From Mucilaginibacter sp. Bleaf8 (GTDB lineage: Bacteria; Bacteroidota; Bacteroidia; Sphingobacteriales; Sphingobacteriaceae), in assembly GCF_018390515.1 (NCBI RefSeq), contig NZ_JAHBBK010000002.1, forward strand, positions 477,743-541,742: a DNA stretch of 64,000 nt, given 5' to 3'. Under the pieces are notes generated by a model. That model worked only from the letters and a program-made list of their open reading frames with translations, was not told the DNA's origin and made no database searches. Shown here piece after piece: positions 49,861-58,717 of the stretch. The number at the start of each line of letters is the position of its first letter. The stretch's first letter is position 1. Position numbers and translations under genes: made by a program.

Positions 49861-51444
49861 ATGACTAAACCTGTATTGAGTGTAATCGATTACCTCATTA
49901 TCATTGCAGTACTGTTAACAACCATATACTTCGGGTTGAGATATGCCCGAAACCAAAGTACAACCCAATCATACTTTGCAGCAAAGGGCAGGGTGCCGGC
50001 ATGGGCTATTGGCATGTCGTTGCTGGCTACGTTAATTAGCAGTGTTACTTTTTTAGGCTATCCCGGCGAGGGTTACTCATCCAACTGGATATTGCTGGTA
50101 CAGGGGCTTATGGTTCCCATTGTACTCATGGGTGCTATTTGGTTTATTGTGCCGCTGTTTCGCAAAGTGATCGGTTTAAGTACTTACGAGTACTTTGAAA
50201 AGCGCTTTGGCCTGTTTGCACGTTATTATAGTTCTATAGCATTTGTGCTCAGGCAGTTTTCGGGCATGGGAACCGTGTTCTTTCTGCTGGCCGTAGCGCT
50301 AACCAACATGATTGGCGGCAATACATTTGCCATTATTATTATTGTAGGAGCTATTATTATTGCCGTTAACCTTATGGGAGGGATCGAAGCTGTAATCTGG
50401 CTGGATGTTTTTCAGGGCTTTATGCTGTTTGCAAGCGGCATAGTTTGCCTTGGTGTGCTGCTGTTTTCGGTTGATGGTGGCCCGGCTGAGGTTTGGAAAG
50501 TAGCATCGGCCAACAGCCGGACGGGTTTTGGACCTTATGATATCAACTTCACCCAATTAACTTTTATTGTAATGGCCATAAACGGTATGTTTTATGCCAT
50601 TCAAAAGTACGGAACCGATCAAACCGTAGTGCAACGCTACCTGACTGCTAAAACCGATAAAGCCGCCATACGCGCATCCCTATTGGGAATATCGCTTACT
50701 GTACCAGTATGGGCACTGTTTATGTTTATTGGTACCTGCTTGTTTGTTTATTATAAACAGCATCCATTACCTGCGGGTACCAATGCCAATGCGGTATTTC
50801 CATATTTTATCATGACCCAACTGCCAACCGGCGTAATTGGGTTCATCCTCGCTGCCATGATATCGGCCGCTATCTGTAGCTTGAGTGCCGACCTGAATTC
50901 ATTAGCTGCGGTAGGTGTAGAAGATTATTACAAAAAATTACGGCCCAACCGGTCAGACAAAGAATATTTGAAAGCAGGCAAATGGCTTATTGTAGCCTCA
51001 GGGTTAATAGCCATCAGTATTGGCGGTATCTATACTTTGATAGGTAACGAGGGTATTTTAGGTATAATTTTCACCTTATATGCTATATTTTCGGGAGGTA
51101 TAGTTGGTATCTTCCTGTTGGGCGTTTTTAGTGCTCGTGCCAATAGGCAGGGGGTTAATATCGCCATCATTGTGTGCATCCTGTTTACCTCTTATGCCTT
51201 TTTGACATCAACCCCTATAGGCCTTGGTGAAAGCAAAGCACTCTTGCTGGATATGGGTAACTACAACTTTACGCATAACAAGCTGATGTTAGGCGTATAC
51301 AGTCATTTGGTAGTGATAGGTGTAGGGTATGTAGCCAGCTTGTTTTTCCCGAAACCGGTGCTTGACAAACGCTTACTGTACAGCGGCTGGCGACAATCTG
51401 TAAGGGAAGAGCGGCAAGAGGTTAAACAGATGGTTAATTCATAA
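49861..51444 (+). CDS. Sodium:solute symporter (SSS family)
   Basis: A 527-residue inner-membrane carrier with about 13 hydrophobic segments. It has the SSS start VIDYLIIIAVLLTTIYFGLR, then SLLATLISSVTFLGYPGEGY, and the Na+-site helix ISAAICSLSADLNSLAAVGV. It is 31 bp after the kinase in the same direction. The likely cargo is the sugar acid degraded by the upstream enzymes, or another acidic monosaccharide from the glycan locus. It is clearly diverged from the other SSS carrier at 26613-28202. Confidence 0.88.
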   Translation: MTKPVLSVIDYLIIIAVLLTTIYFGLRYARNQSTTQSYFAAKGRVPAWAIGMSLLATLISSVTFLGYPGEGYSSNWILLVQGLMVPIVLMGAIWFIVPLFRKVIGLSTYEYFEKRFGLFARYYSSIAFVLRQFSGMGTVFFLLAVALTNMIGGNTFAIIIIVGAIIIAVNLMGGIEAVIWLDVFQGFMLFASGIVCLGVLLFSVDGGPAEVWKVASANSRTGFGPYDINFTQLTFIVMAINGMFYAIQKYGTDQTVVQRYLTAKTDKAAIRASLLGISLTVPVWALFMFIGTCLFVYYKQHPLPAGTNANAVFPYFIMTQLPTGVIGFILAAMISAAICSLSADLNSLAAVGVEDYYKKLRPNRSDKEYLKAGKWLIVASGLIAISIGGIYTLIGNEGILGIIFTLYAIFSGGIVGIFLLGVFSARANRQGVNIAIIVCILFTSYAFLTSTPIGLGESKALLLDMGNYNFTHNKLMLGVYSHLVVIGVGYVASLFFPKPVLDKRLLYSGWRQSVREERQEVKQMVNS

Positions 51445-51535
51445 CTACCATCCTTTTAATAATGATTGTTACCGGTAGAATTATAATTTGCGGTCAACAA
51501 TCTTTGTAATTATAAACCAGCACTAAATATAAACT

Positions 51536-52300
51536 ATGTTTAGCTTACAAAATAAAGCAGCCGTAATTACAGGTGGTGGTAGCGGCATCGGTAAAGCTAT
51601 TTCTAAATTATTTGCCAGGCAGGGAGCCACTGTGCATATACTGGAATTAAACGCTGATGCAGCTACTCAGGTAGTTCAGGAAATTGAAGCCGATGGTGGG
51701 CAAGGGCAGGCACATGCGGTTAATGTGAGCAGCCAGCAAAGCATTGTCGAGGCTTTCAATGCAATTGGGCGGATACATATTTTGGTTAACAACGCCGGCA
51801 TAGCCCATGTAGGCAATGTAGAGAATACCAGCGAAGCTGATTTTGAGCGTGTGTACAATGTAAATGTAAAGGGGGCTTATAACTGCCTGTTTGCAGCCAT
51901 ACCTTTAATGAAAGCCGCTGGCAGTGGCGTAATTCTTAACATGGCATCCATTGCTTCGCATGTGGGTATTACCGACAGGTTTGCTTACTCCATGAGCAAG
52001 GGGGCAATCTACGCCATGTCGCTATCCATAGCGCGCGATTACCTGCATCATGGCATTCGCTGTAACAGTATATCGCCGGCCCGTGTACATACGCCGTTTG
52101 TAGACGGGTTTATCGCCAAAAATTATCCGGGGCAGGAAGCCGAAGTTTTTGATAGATTATCACAAAGTCAGCCTATTGGACGAATGGCCAAACCTGAAGA
52201 AGTAGCTGCACTGGCCCTGTATCTTTGTTCGGATGAGGCAGGCTTTATAACCGGTTGCGATTACCCTATTGACGGCGGCTTTATCAAATTAAACAATTAA
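51536..52300 (+). CDS. SDR-family oxidoreductase
   Basis: A 254-residue classical short-chain dehydrogenase: cofactor motif GGGSGIGKA, NNAG, catalytic serine in MASIASH and the YSMSK active-site Tyr/Lys, and a normal C-terminus (GCDYPIDGGF). The family includes sugar and 2-keto-3-deoxy sugar acid dehydrogenases of the non-phosphorylated fucose and rhamnose pathways. It lies 91 bp after the symporter, so it may belong to the same transcript or have its own promoter. A role in L-rhamnose/L-fucose or four-carbon acid use is plausible from context only. Confidence 0.82.
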   Translation: MFSLQNKAAVITGGGSGIGKAISKLFARQGATVHILELNADAATQVVQEIEADGGQGQAHAVNVSSQQSIVEAFNAIGRIHILVNNAGIAHVGNVENTSEADFERVYNVNVKGAYNCLFAAIPLMKAAGSGVILNMASIASHVGITDRFAYSMSKGAIYAMSLSIARDYLHHGIRCNSISPARVHTPFVDGFIAKNYPGQEAEVFDRLSQSQPIGRMAKPEEVAALALYLCSDEAGFITGCDYPIDGGFIKLNN

Positions 52301-52468
52301 TACAGGTTAAAGCCCTTGAAATTACTTAAAAGGATTTCTGTCTTTCAAATCTGCAAAGTATTAAGTATCTCTTGTGTATGACCGTACTATGACAATATTT
52401 ACTTAACAAAAAGGTTCCCAAAGCTTTACCTGCGGCTAATGATTTGCCAATCTGCATAGTATAGTTTC

Positions 52469-52495
52469 GCATCAACAAAAACTAATTGTTGATGC
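52469..52495. promoter_or_regulatory. Perfect 10-bp inverted repeat overlapping a start codon
   Basis: GCATCAACAA at 52469-52478 and TTGTTGATGC at 52486-52495, with a 7-base spacer. The right arm contains the ATG at 52492 of the next gene. It could be a dyad operator or an mRNA hairpin hiding the start codon. Confidence 0.5.
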
Positions 52496-53328
52496 GAACT
52501 ATCTTTAGTTTAAGATCAGGCAGATTGTTGCTATTCCTAATGTTCTTCATCAAGCAGTCGCTTGGCTTTTCTCAGTCGCTCCCCTTAGCCAATGCCTTCG
52601 CCCATAATGATTACTGGCATAAACGCCCCTTGTATGATGCCCTGGATAATGGGTATGTACACATAGAGGCCGATGTTTACCTGAGAGGGAATAATATCAT
52701 TGTAGCACACATACTTCCTGTATTAAAAAAGAAGCGCACGCTTGAAAAGCTATATTTAAAACCCTTACAGGAATGTATTGACGGTACCGGCAAGCGAGCT
52801 GATTGTCCCAGCTATCCATTAACGTTGCTGATTGACATTAAATCAGATGCGGAAAAGACGTACCGTGAACTGGATATATTATTGCAAAAATACAAGGCTA
52901 TATTATCTTCAGTGGAGCAGGGGCATTACACGCAGCGGCAGGTTACCATAGTTATCAGCGGGCATAAGCCTTTCCAGTTATTAAAATCTCAGTCAACCCG
53001 TTTTGCATTTATAGACGAAGATTTGAAAAAAGTAGATCAGGATACCACAGCAAAGAACTTTTACCAGACGGCCAGTTGTAAATATTCTTCATTAATTAGA
53101 TGGAAAGGGCAGGGTAGCTTTCCTGAAATAGAAAAGCAGCGTTTGTGCCAGTATGTAAGTATGGCCCACCGGTTCGGTAAAAAAGTAAGGTTGTGGTCAT
53201 CACCCGAAAACCCGGCTGTTTGGAATGCCTTGCTGCAATGCGGTGTAGATTTAATTAACACAGATAAACTACTCGAGCTTAAAAATTTCTTATCCAGGCC
53301 CGGTATCTTATCTGCTAATGTTAACTAA
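52492..53328 (+). CDS. Secreted PI-PLC/glycerophosphodiesterase-like phosphodiesterase
   Basis: A 278-residue protein with a signal peptide (LLLFLMFFIKQSLGFSQ). ATG 52492 is used; an upstream TTG is less likely. The mature part starts AFAHNDYWHKRPLYDALDNG, continues IEADVYLRGNNIIVAH, and near the end has GVDLINTDKLLELKNFL. This is the TIM-barrel pattern of Bacteroidota PI-PLC/GDPD-like proteins, with one histidine in AHND, acidic metal ligands in EADV and a second histidine in VAH. Substrate may be a phosphodiester lipid or glycerol compound; unproven. It stands alone between the sugar-acid operon and the surface-sugar cluster, without terminators seen on either side. Confidence 0.65.
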   Translation: MRTIFSLRSGRLLLFLMFFIKQSLGFSQSLPLANAFAHNDYWHKRPLYDALDNGYVHIEADVYLRGNNIIVAHILPVLKKKRTLEKLYLKPLQECIDGTGKRADCPSYPLTLLIDIKSDAEKTYRELDILLQKYKAILSSVEQGHYTQRQVTIVISGHKPFQLLKSQSTRFAFIDEDLKKVDQDTTAKNFYQTASCKYSSLIRWKGQGSFPEIEKQRLCQYVSMAHRFGKKVRLWSSPENPAVWNALLQCGVDLINTDKLLELKNFLSRPGILSANVN

Positions 53329-53439
53329 GTGTAATTGCCTGATTTTTAAACATTAACTTAAACTTTGTTTCATATCTCTTTAATTATAACATAACCTCTT
53401 TTTAGCCTTGTGTAAAGATTGCCGCTCTACTTTTAAGTC

Positions 53440-53652
53440 ATGATTATGACTTATAATGATGTGGTGCTGAGTCAATACGAAATTTTCAATTCATCATTAA
53501 GGTATAACCTTGCGCCAGGCGTTGCTTGTAACCAGTCGCAATTTGCACAACGGCGGTTGATAAGCAATGTCATTAATCAGCGGTTTGCCGCTCGCATCAC
53601 TAAGGTCTTATCGAAAAAAAGCCATAATAACAGCTACATTTTGCCGGAGTAA
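53440..53652 (+). CDS. Small hypothetical protein, doubtful
   Basis: A 70-residue open frame that ends 2 bp before the next gene. I recognise no domain. It has no signal peptide and is basic toward the C-terminus. An 8-bp hairpin (TAAGTCAT, spacer GATT, ATGACTTA) covers its start codon. It could be a real leader-like peptide coupled to the GT gene or just chance; without it, 53329-53654 is a 326-bp AT-rich gap in which I see no exact promoter box. Confidence 0.25.
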   Translation: MIMTYNDVVLSQYEIFNSSLRYNLAPGVACNQSQFAQRRLISNVINQRFAARITKVLSKKSHNNSYILPE

Positions 53653-53654
53653 GT

Positions 53655-54695
53655 ATGCAGAAAATACTATTCATGACCGGTTCAATGAACCAAACTATAC
53701 AAATGCAGGGCATTGCCAGCCACTTGCCTGATTTTGATTGCTGGTTTAGCCAGCTGTTTTCGGATTCAAAACTGCTGAATAACCTGTTAGACCGTTCGTC
53801 TTTTCTAAATGCCACCATTTTAGCCCACCGCTTCCGGCTTGCGTCCGAAGAATATCTAACCAACCATGGCTTACAAATCGACTACAAAGCCCGGTTAAAC
53901 CAATATGATTTGGTTGTGTACTGCTCGGACATGATTATGCCCGAAAGTCTGCGCCATTGCAAAAGTATTTGGGTACAGGAGGGGATGATTGACAAATACA
54001 CGGTTAAAAGCCAGATTGTAAAAAAACTGAATTTGCCCCCGTATTGGTGTGGCGATACCTCTTTAAACGGCTCTTCAAATAACTGTGATGTATATTGTGT
54101 TGCATCAGAGGGCTATAAAACATACTTAACTTCAAAAGGAACGTATGCTGGCAAAATTGTGGTTACCGGTATGCCCAACTATGATAATTTGGAACAGCAT
54201 CTGGATAATGATTTCCTGTACCAGGGCTATGTGATGGTAGCTACAACGGATATGCGGGAAACCTATCGTTACGAAAACCGGCCGGCCTTTATTACAAAGG
54301 CTGTTGAGATAGCCAACGGCAGGCAGTTGCTATTTAAGCTCCACCCGAATGAAGATGTTACCCGCGCCACGGCCGAGATCATGCGTTTTGCACCGGCGGG
54401 CACCTTGATATATGATAGCGGTAACACCAACCACATGATAGCCAATTGCTGTGAGCTCATCACGCAATATTCAACCGTAGTATACACCGGTATAGCACTG
54501 GGTAAAAAAGTGCATTCCTGGTTTGATGTGGATGAGTTGAAAAAGCTTTCCCCTATACAAAACGGCGGTGCATCTGCAGGTAATATTGCGCAGTTGTGCC
54601 GGGCCTATGCACAGCATAGCGGTGCTAAAAATGATTTTAACCCACAGCAGGTAGTATGGCAAAAAGCGCCTGTTGCGGAAGATGTATATGTATAA
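53655..54695 (+). CDS. GT-B-fold protein with HP motif, putative CMP-sugar glycosyltransferase
   Basis: A 346-residue cytoplasmic protein. It opens KILFMTGSMNQTIQMQGIA, a GT-B/epimerase-like first strand and helix. In the C-terminal half LLFKLHPNED (His230-Pro231) and TQYSTVVYTGIALGKK (around 270-285) recall the HP and SS/ST motifs of bacterial sialyltransferases and Kdo transferases that bind CMP-sugars; VQEG at 107-110 resembles their [DE][DE]G motif. CDP-glycerol and KpsS-like proteins share some of these features. The next gene encodes a CMP-sugar-making cytidylyltransferase, so a transferase for that sugar is the favoured inference. Confidence 0.5.
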   Translation: MQKILFMTGSMNQTIQMQGIASHLPDFDCWFSQLFSDSKLLNNLLDRSSFLNATILAHRFRLASEEYLTNHGLQIDYKARLNQYDLVVYCSDMIMPESLRHCKSIWVQEGMIDKYTVKSQIVKKLNLPPYWCGDTSLNGSSNNCDVYCVASEGYKTYLTSKGTYAGKIVVTGMPNYDNLEQHLDNDFLYQGYVMVATTDMRETYRYENRPAFITKAVEIANGRQLLFKLHPNEDVTRATAEIMRFAPAGTLIYDSGNTNHMIANCCELITQYSTVVYTGIALGKKVHSWFDVDELKKLSPIQNGGASAGNIAQLCRAYAQHSGAKNDFNPQQVVWQKAPVAEDVYV

Positions 54696-54706
54696 CCCTA
54701 AATCTT

Positions 54707-55546
54707 ATGACAAGCAAAGTAGTTATTGTAGTTCAGGCACGCATGGCATCCACCCGCTTACCGGGCAAGGTAATGCTGCCGGTATTAGGTAAAAGTTTGC
54801 TGGCGCTGATGGCAGAACGTTTGGCTGCGTTAACACATCCGGTTACAATAGTGATAGCTACATCGGTTAATGCCGAAGATGACGTGATAGCACAAGAAGC
54901 AGAGGCGCTAAATATACCCTGCTACCGTGGTAGCCAGAACAATTTGCTCGATCGGCATTACCAAGCTGCCCGCCTTTACGATGCCGATGTGGTGTTAAAA
55001 ATACCGTCTGATTGTCCGCTGATTGATCCTCGTATTATTGACCATATGCTGCACTTCTTTTTCCTAAACGAGGGCAAGTATGATTACGTGAGCAACCTGC
55101 ACCCGGCAACCTATCCCGATGGTAACGATGTGGAGATTATGACGGTGCCTTGCCTCAAATTAGCCTGGAAGGAAGCCATGCGCCCTATGGAGATGGAGCA
55201 TACAACCCCATTCATCTGGGAAAATCCGCACCTGTTTCGTATCGGCAATGTGAAATGGGAAACGGGTTTGGACTATTCCATGTCGCACCGGTTCACTATC
55301 GATTATCAGAAAGATTATGAATTTATCAAACAGGTATATGAGGCATTGTATCCGCAAAACCCCAATTTTTCCTGTACCGATATCCTTAGCCTTCTGGAAC
55401 AGCGCCCTGATATTTATGAGATCAATGCGCAGTACGCCGGGGTTAACTGGTACCGTAACCATTTGCACGAGTTAAGAACCATTCGGGCAACGCAAACCCG
55501 GGAGGTACCTGCGCCGAAGGTTCAGCAACATACTTACCGATATTAA
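54707..55546 (+). CDS. SpsF/NeuA-type cytidylyltransferase
   Basis: A 279-residue enzyme. ATG 54707 (MTSKVVIVVQARMAS) is chosen because it starts right at the nucleotide-binding motif and avoids overlap with the previous gene; a start at 54656 would add 17 residues. VVQARMASTRLPGKVMLPV is the CTP-binding signature, and KIPSDCPLIDPRIIDHML the metal/substrate segment. SpsF-type proteins activate acidic sugars as CMP-sugars in spore-coat, capsule or flagellar glycan synthesis. It is followed by transketolase, aminotransferase, SDR and KdsC-NeuB genes, so the activated sugar is probably a 3-deoxy-ulosonic acid. Confidence 0.82.
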   Translation: MTSKVVIVVQARMASTRLPGKVMLPVLGKSLLALMAERLAALTHPVTIVIATSVNAEDDVIAQEAEALNIPCYRGSQNNLLDRHYQAARLYDADVVLKIPSDCPLIDPRIIDHMLHFFFLNEGKYDYVSNLHPATYPDGNDVEIMTVPCLKLAWKEAMRPMEMEHTTPFIWENPHLFRIGNVKWETGLDYSMSHRFTIDYQKDYEFIKQVYEALYPQNPNFSCTDILSLLEQRPDIYEINAQYAGVNWYRNHLHELRTIRATQTREVPAPKVQQHTYRY

Positions 55547-55562
55547 ACTTACTTCACCCTAC

Positions 55563-56414
55563 ATGAATAAAGAACAACAATTGCAGCACATTGCCTTAAA
55601 CGTTCGTGAGCATATTGTGCGCATGTCAACCGATGGGGGTTGCTTTACAGGCGCATCCTTATCGGCAGTGGATATAATTGTTTACCTGTATACCAGCTTT
55701 CTGAACATATCGCCAAATAATCTGGATCATCCGGACCGTGATTACCTTTTTCTTTCAAAAGGACATGATGTGCCTGCCTTGTACGGTACGCTGGCCGAAC
55801 TGGGCATACTGGAAAAAGAGCGTTTACAAAATCACCTGTCTGTAAACGATCATATTTACTGGCATCCCAACACCCGCGTTCCCGGTATTGAATTTCATTC
55901 AGGCTCATTAGGGCATTTGCCCTCGGTTGCCGTTGGGGTAGCTATGGATATCAAAATATCCGGTGGCAGCAATAAGGTGGTTTGCATACTGGGCGATGGC
56001 GAACTGAACGAAGGTACCTGCTGGGAAGCCCTGCTGGTTGCCAATGCTTATCATCTGGATAACCTGATTTTTGTAATAGACCGCAACCATTTCCAGGCCA
56101 ATGTACGCACCGAAGAACTGATACCGCTTGAGCCGCTTGCAGATAAGTTCGAAGCCTTCGGGGCGGCAGTTAAACGAATTAACGGACACAGCTACACAGC
56201 GTTGGAAGAAGCGTTTGCGACTTATCCTTTCCAGGAGGGTAAAGTGAACGTGGTCATAGCCGATACCATGCGTGGTAAAGGTTTGCCCAGCATTCAGGAA
56301 CGGGCAGACCGGTGGTTCTGCAACTTTTCGGCTGATGAGGTTGAGCAGCTTCTGCTTGAGCTGCATGGCCAGCATCCTACTGAATTAACATCTGAAACGC
56401 TTATAGTAAGATAA
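55563..56414 (+). CDS. Transketolase-like protein, N-terminal (thiamine diphosphate) subunit
   Basis: A 283-residue protein covering only the first transketolase domain. The ThDP/Mg2+ motif GDGELNEG begins at residue 144 and ends with the usual asparagine-rich segment DRNHFQAN; histidines in SKGHD and FHSGSLGH match the cofactor and substrate side. Standalone N-subunits pair with a C-subunit to form a full enzyme, here encoded by the next gene 1 bp downstream. It moves a two-carbon ketol unit between sugars. Its location in a surface-sugar cluster suggests a dedicated biosynthetic carbon-shuffling step, not the pentose phosphate pathway. Confidence 0.88.
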   Translation: MNKEQQLQHIALNVREHIVRMSTDGGCFTGASLSAVDIIVYLYTSFLNISPNNLDHPDRDYLFLSKGHDVPALYGTLAELGILEKERLQNHLSVNDHIYWHPNTRVPGIEFHSGSLGHLPSVAVGVAMDIKISGGSNKVVCILGDGELNEGTCWEALLVANAYHLDNLIFVIDRNHFQANVRTEELIPLEPLADKFEAFGAAVKRINGHSYTALEEAFATYPFQEGKVNVVIADTMRGKGLPSIQERADRWFCNFSADEVEQLLLELHGQHPTELTSETLIVR

Positions 56415-56415
56415 C

Positions 56416-57354
56416 ATGACCTACGAAGAATTACTGACTAATATAGCGCTCACCAACGAGCAGGTCATTGTAATGACAGCCGAGAACCGCGCTTTGGTTC
56501 GCAACCTGCCGCCATTGCTGGGCAAGCGTTTTATTGATACCGGTATTACCGAGCAAACCATGATAGGCGCAGCAGCCGGTTTGGCGTTGCGAGGCCGAAG
56601 GCCCATTGTGCATGCACTGGCAGCTTTTTTAACCATGCGTGCGTTCGAGTTTGTACGTACTGATGTAGGCATCCCGGCGCTGCCTGTAAAATTGAGCGGA
56701 TTCATTCCCGGCTTTTTATCGGATGCTAACGGGCCAACCCATCAGGCCATTGAGGATGTAGCCATTATGCGCGACATCCCCAACATGACCGTATTTGCCC
56801 CGGCTGATGAAGATGATCTGATTCAAATGCTGCAGCAAATATGGGAAAGCCCGCAGCCAGCTTATGTGCGTATCAATACCCGTAAAAGCGGTTACAGCCA
56901 TGCACCGTTTGAGCTTGGCAAAGCCGAGGTGATTAGCTCTGGCCACGATGTAACGCTGCTTACCTACGGTTTGCTTTTTGAGCAGGCGCTGATTGCCATG
57001 CACATGCTGCAAAGAGAAGGCTTATCCGTTGGGCTGATTAATATGCGTAGCCTTAAACCGGTAGATGAACAAGCCATTTTGCAGGCTGCCGCCGGTAGCG
57101 AACTGCTGGTAACCGTCGAAGATCATTTTCTAACCGGCGGCTTGTACTCCATTGTAGCCGAAGTGCTGCTCAAGCATCAAACCACAGCCCGCGTATTGCC
57201 AATGGCATTAAATGAGCGTTGGTTTAAGCCGGCCCTGTTGCCCGATGTATTGCAGTACGAAGGTTTCACTGGCAAACAAATAGCCGAAACAATACTGGGT
57301 TACCAAACCCAATATCAACAACCCGATATCCTGAAACCTCAATTCGCAGAATAA
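56416..57354 (+). CDS. Transketolase-like protein, C-terminal (pyrimidine-binding) subunit
   Basis: A 312-residue protein with the transketolase pyrimidine-binding domain (RFIDTGITEQTMIGAAAGLA, whose glutamate activates ThDP) and the C-terminal domain (LLTYGLLFEQALIA, LINMRSLKPVDEQAIL, VEDHFLTGGL). Starts 1 bp after the N-subunit stop, so the two are made together. The conserved pairing supports a functional split transketolase. Confidence 0.88.
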   Translation: MTYEELLTNIALTNEQVIVMTAENRALVRNLPPLLGKRFIDTGITEQTMIGAAAGLALRGRRPIVHALAAFLTMRAFEFVRTDVGIPALPVKLSGFIPGFLSDANGPTHQAIEDVAIMRDIPNMTVFAPADEDDLIQMLQQIWESPQPAYVRINTRKSGYSHAPFELGKAEVISSGHDVTLLTYGLLFEQALIAMHMLQREGLSVGLINMRSLKPVDEQAILQAAAGSELLVTVEDHFLTGGLYSIVAEVLLKHQTTARVLPMALNERWFKPALLPDVLQYEGFTGKQIAETILGYQTQYQQPDILKPQFAE

Positions 57355-57361
57355 ATACTTA

Positions 57362-58717
57362 ATGTATATGCCTAATAACATAGGATTTAATACCAACTAC
57401 CCCGACATTACCGAATCAGACAAATTGTATGACCGGGCGCTTAAAGTGCAAAAGCCAATTACGCAAACCCTGGCCAAAGGCCCTGGGCAATTCACTAAAA
57501 GCATAGCGCCCAAGTACCTGGTTAAAGGTAAAGGTTCGCATGTGTGGGATGCGGATGGCAACGAGTATATTGATTTTAATGCAGCTATCGGTCCGTTGTC
57601 ATTAGGGTATGCCTACCCCGCGGTAGATGAAGCCATTAAGCGGCAGCTCGAAGACGGGATTACCTTTTCGCTGATGCACCCGCTTGAGGTGGAGCTATCG
57701 GAACTGATACAAGAAATTATTCCAAATGCGGAAGCGGTTAAGATAGCCAAAACCGGCGCTGATGTGTGTTCGGCAGCTATACGTGTGGCCCGTGCATTTA
57801 CCGGTCGCGATAAAGTTTTTTGCTGCGGGTATCATGGCTGGCACGATTGGTACATCGGTATTACCAGTCGTAACGCGGGCATTCCGGAAGCCATTCAGGA
57901 TATGACCTATACTTTCGAGTATAATGATATTGAATCCATCAAAGCCGCTTTGGATGATACCGTAGCAGCTATTATACTGGAGCCCTTTATTTTTGAAGCA
58001 CCGGCACCGGGTTTCCTGCAACAATTGGCCGAAGCTTGTAAAGAAAATGGTACGTTACTGATTTTTGATGAAATGTGGACCGGTTTCAGAATAGCTATCG
58101 GCGGAGCCCAAGAGTATTTCGGGGTGAAGCCAGACCTGGCAGTATATTCAAAAGCCTGTGCCAACGGGATGCCCATAGCGTTACTAACCGGCCGTGCCGA
58201 TGTTATGGAGCTCTTCAATTCCGAAGTGTTTAGCTATACAACATTCGGCGGAGAAGCGCTTTCACTTGCAGCATGTATAGCAACTATACAGGAGTTGATT
58301 AGTAAAAACGTGCCGAAATATCTTGACCAGTTGGGTGGCCGGTTAAAAGACGGCTACAATCAATTGGCTATTGAACTGGGTATGGACCAATACACTCGTT
58401 GCATAGGTTTTAACTGCCGTACCATGGTAACCTTTACACCCCAAGCCGGTAATGGCCTGGAGGTAAAAACCCTCATGCAGCAGGAAATGATCAAGCGCGG
58501 TATATTATGGGCCGGTTTTCACAATCTGAGCTACAGCCACACTGATGAGGAGGTGGATTATACACTGCAAGCATACCGCGATGTGTTATCAATCGTAAAA
58601 GAAGCCATCGAAAGTGGCGATATTAAAAGCTACCTGAAAGGCGAGGTGCTGGAAGCGGTATTCCGCAAGGTGAGCAACTACAACATCAAGCCCAAAACAG
58701 CAGTTGCCTTGTCATGA
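57362..58717 (+). CDS. Class III aminotransferase, glutamate-1-semialdehyde aminomutase-like
   Basis: A 451-residue PLP enzyme. The PLP lysine is Lys264 in AVYSKACANGM, and the aspartate contacting the pyridine nitrogen is Asp236 in LLIFDEMWTGF; GADVCSAAIRVARAFTGRD is the cofactor phosphate region, and CCGYHGWHDWY is typical of the HemL branch. Genuine HemL works in haem synthesis, but this gene lies among sugar-biosynthesis genes and has an extra C-terminal stretch of about 25 residues. It probably aminates a keto or aldehyde sugar intermediate. The stop overlaps the SDR start by 4 bp. Confidence 0.85.
   Translation: MYMPNNIGFNTNYPDITESDKLYDRALKVQKPITQTLAKGPGQFTKSIAPKYLVKGKGSHVWDADGNEYIDFNAAIGPLSLGYAYPAVDEAIKRQLEDGITFSLMHPLEVELSELIQEIIPNAEAVKIAKTGADVCSAAIRVARAFTGRDKVFCCGYHGWHDWYIGITSRNAGIPEAIQDMTYTFEYNDIESIKAALDDTVAAIILEPFIFEAPAPGFLQQLAEACKENGTLLIFDEMWTGFRIAIGGAQEYFGVKPDLAVYSKACANGMPIALLTGRADVMELFNSEVFSYTTFGGEALSLAACIATIQELISKNVPKYLDQLGGRLKDGYNQLAIELGMDQYTRCIGFNCRTMVTFTPQAGNGLEVKTLMQQEMIKRGILWAGFHNLSYSHTDEEVDYTLQAYRDVLSIVKEAIESGDIKSYLKGEVLEAVFRKVSNYNIKPKTAVALS

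Noticed and set aside
57362..58717. HemL for haem biosynthesis
   Set aside because: The gene overlaps an SDR and sits in a sugar cluster with no other haem genes.
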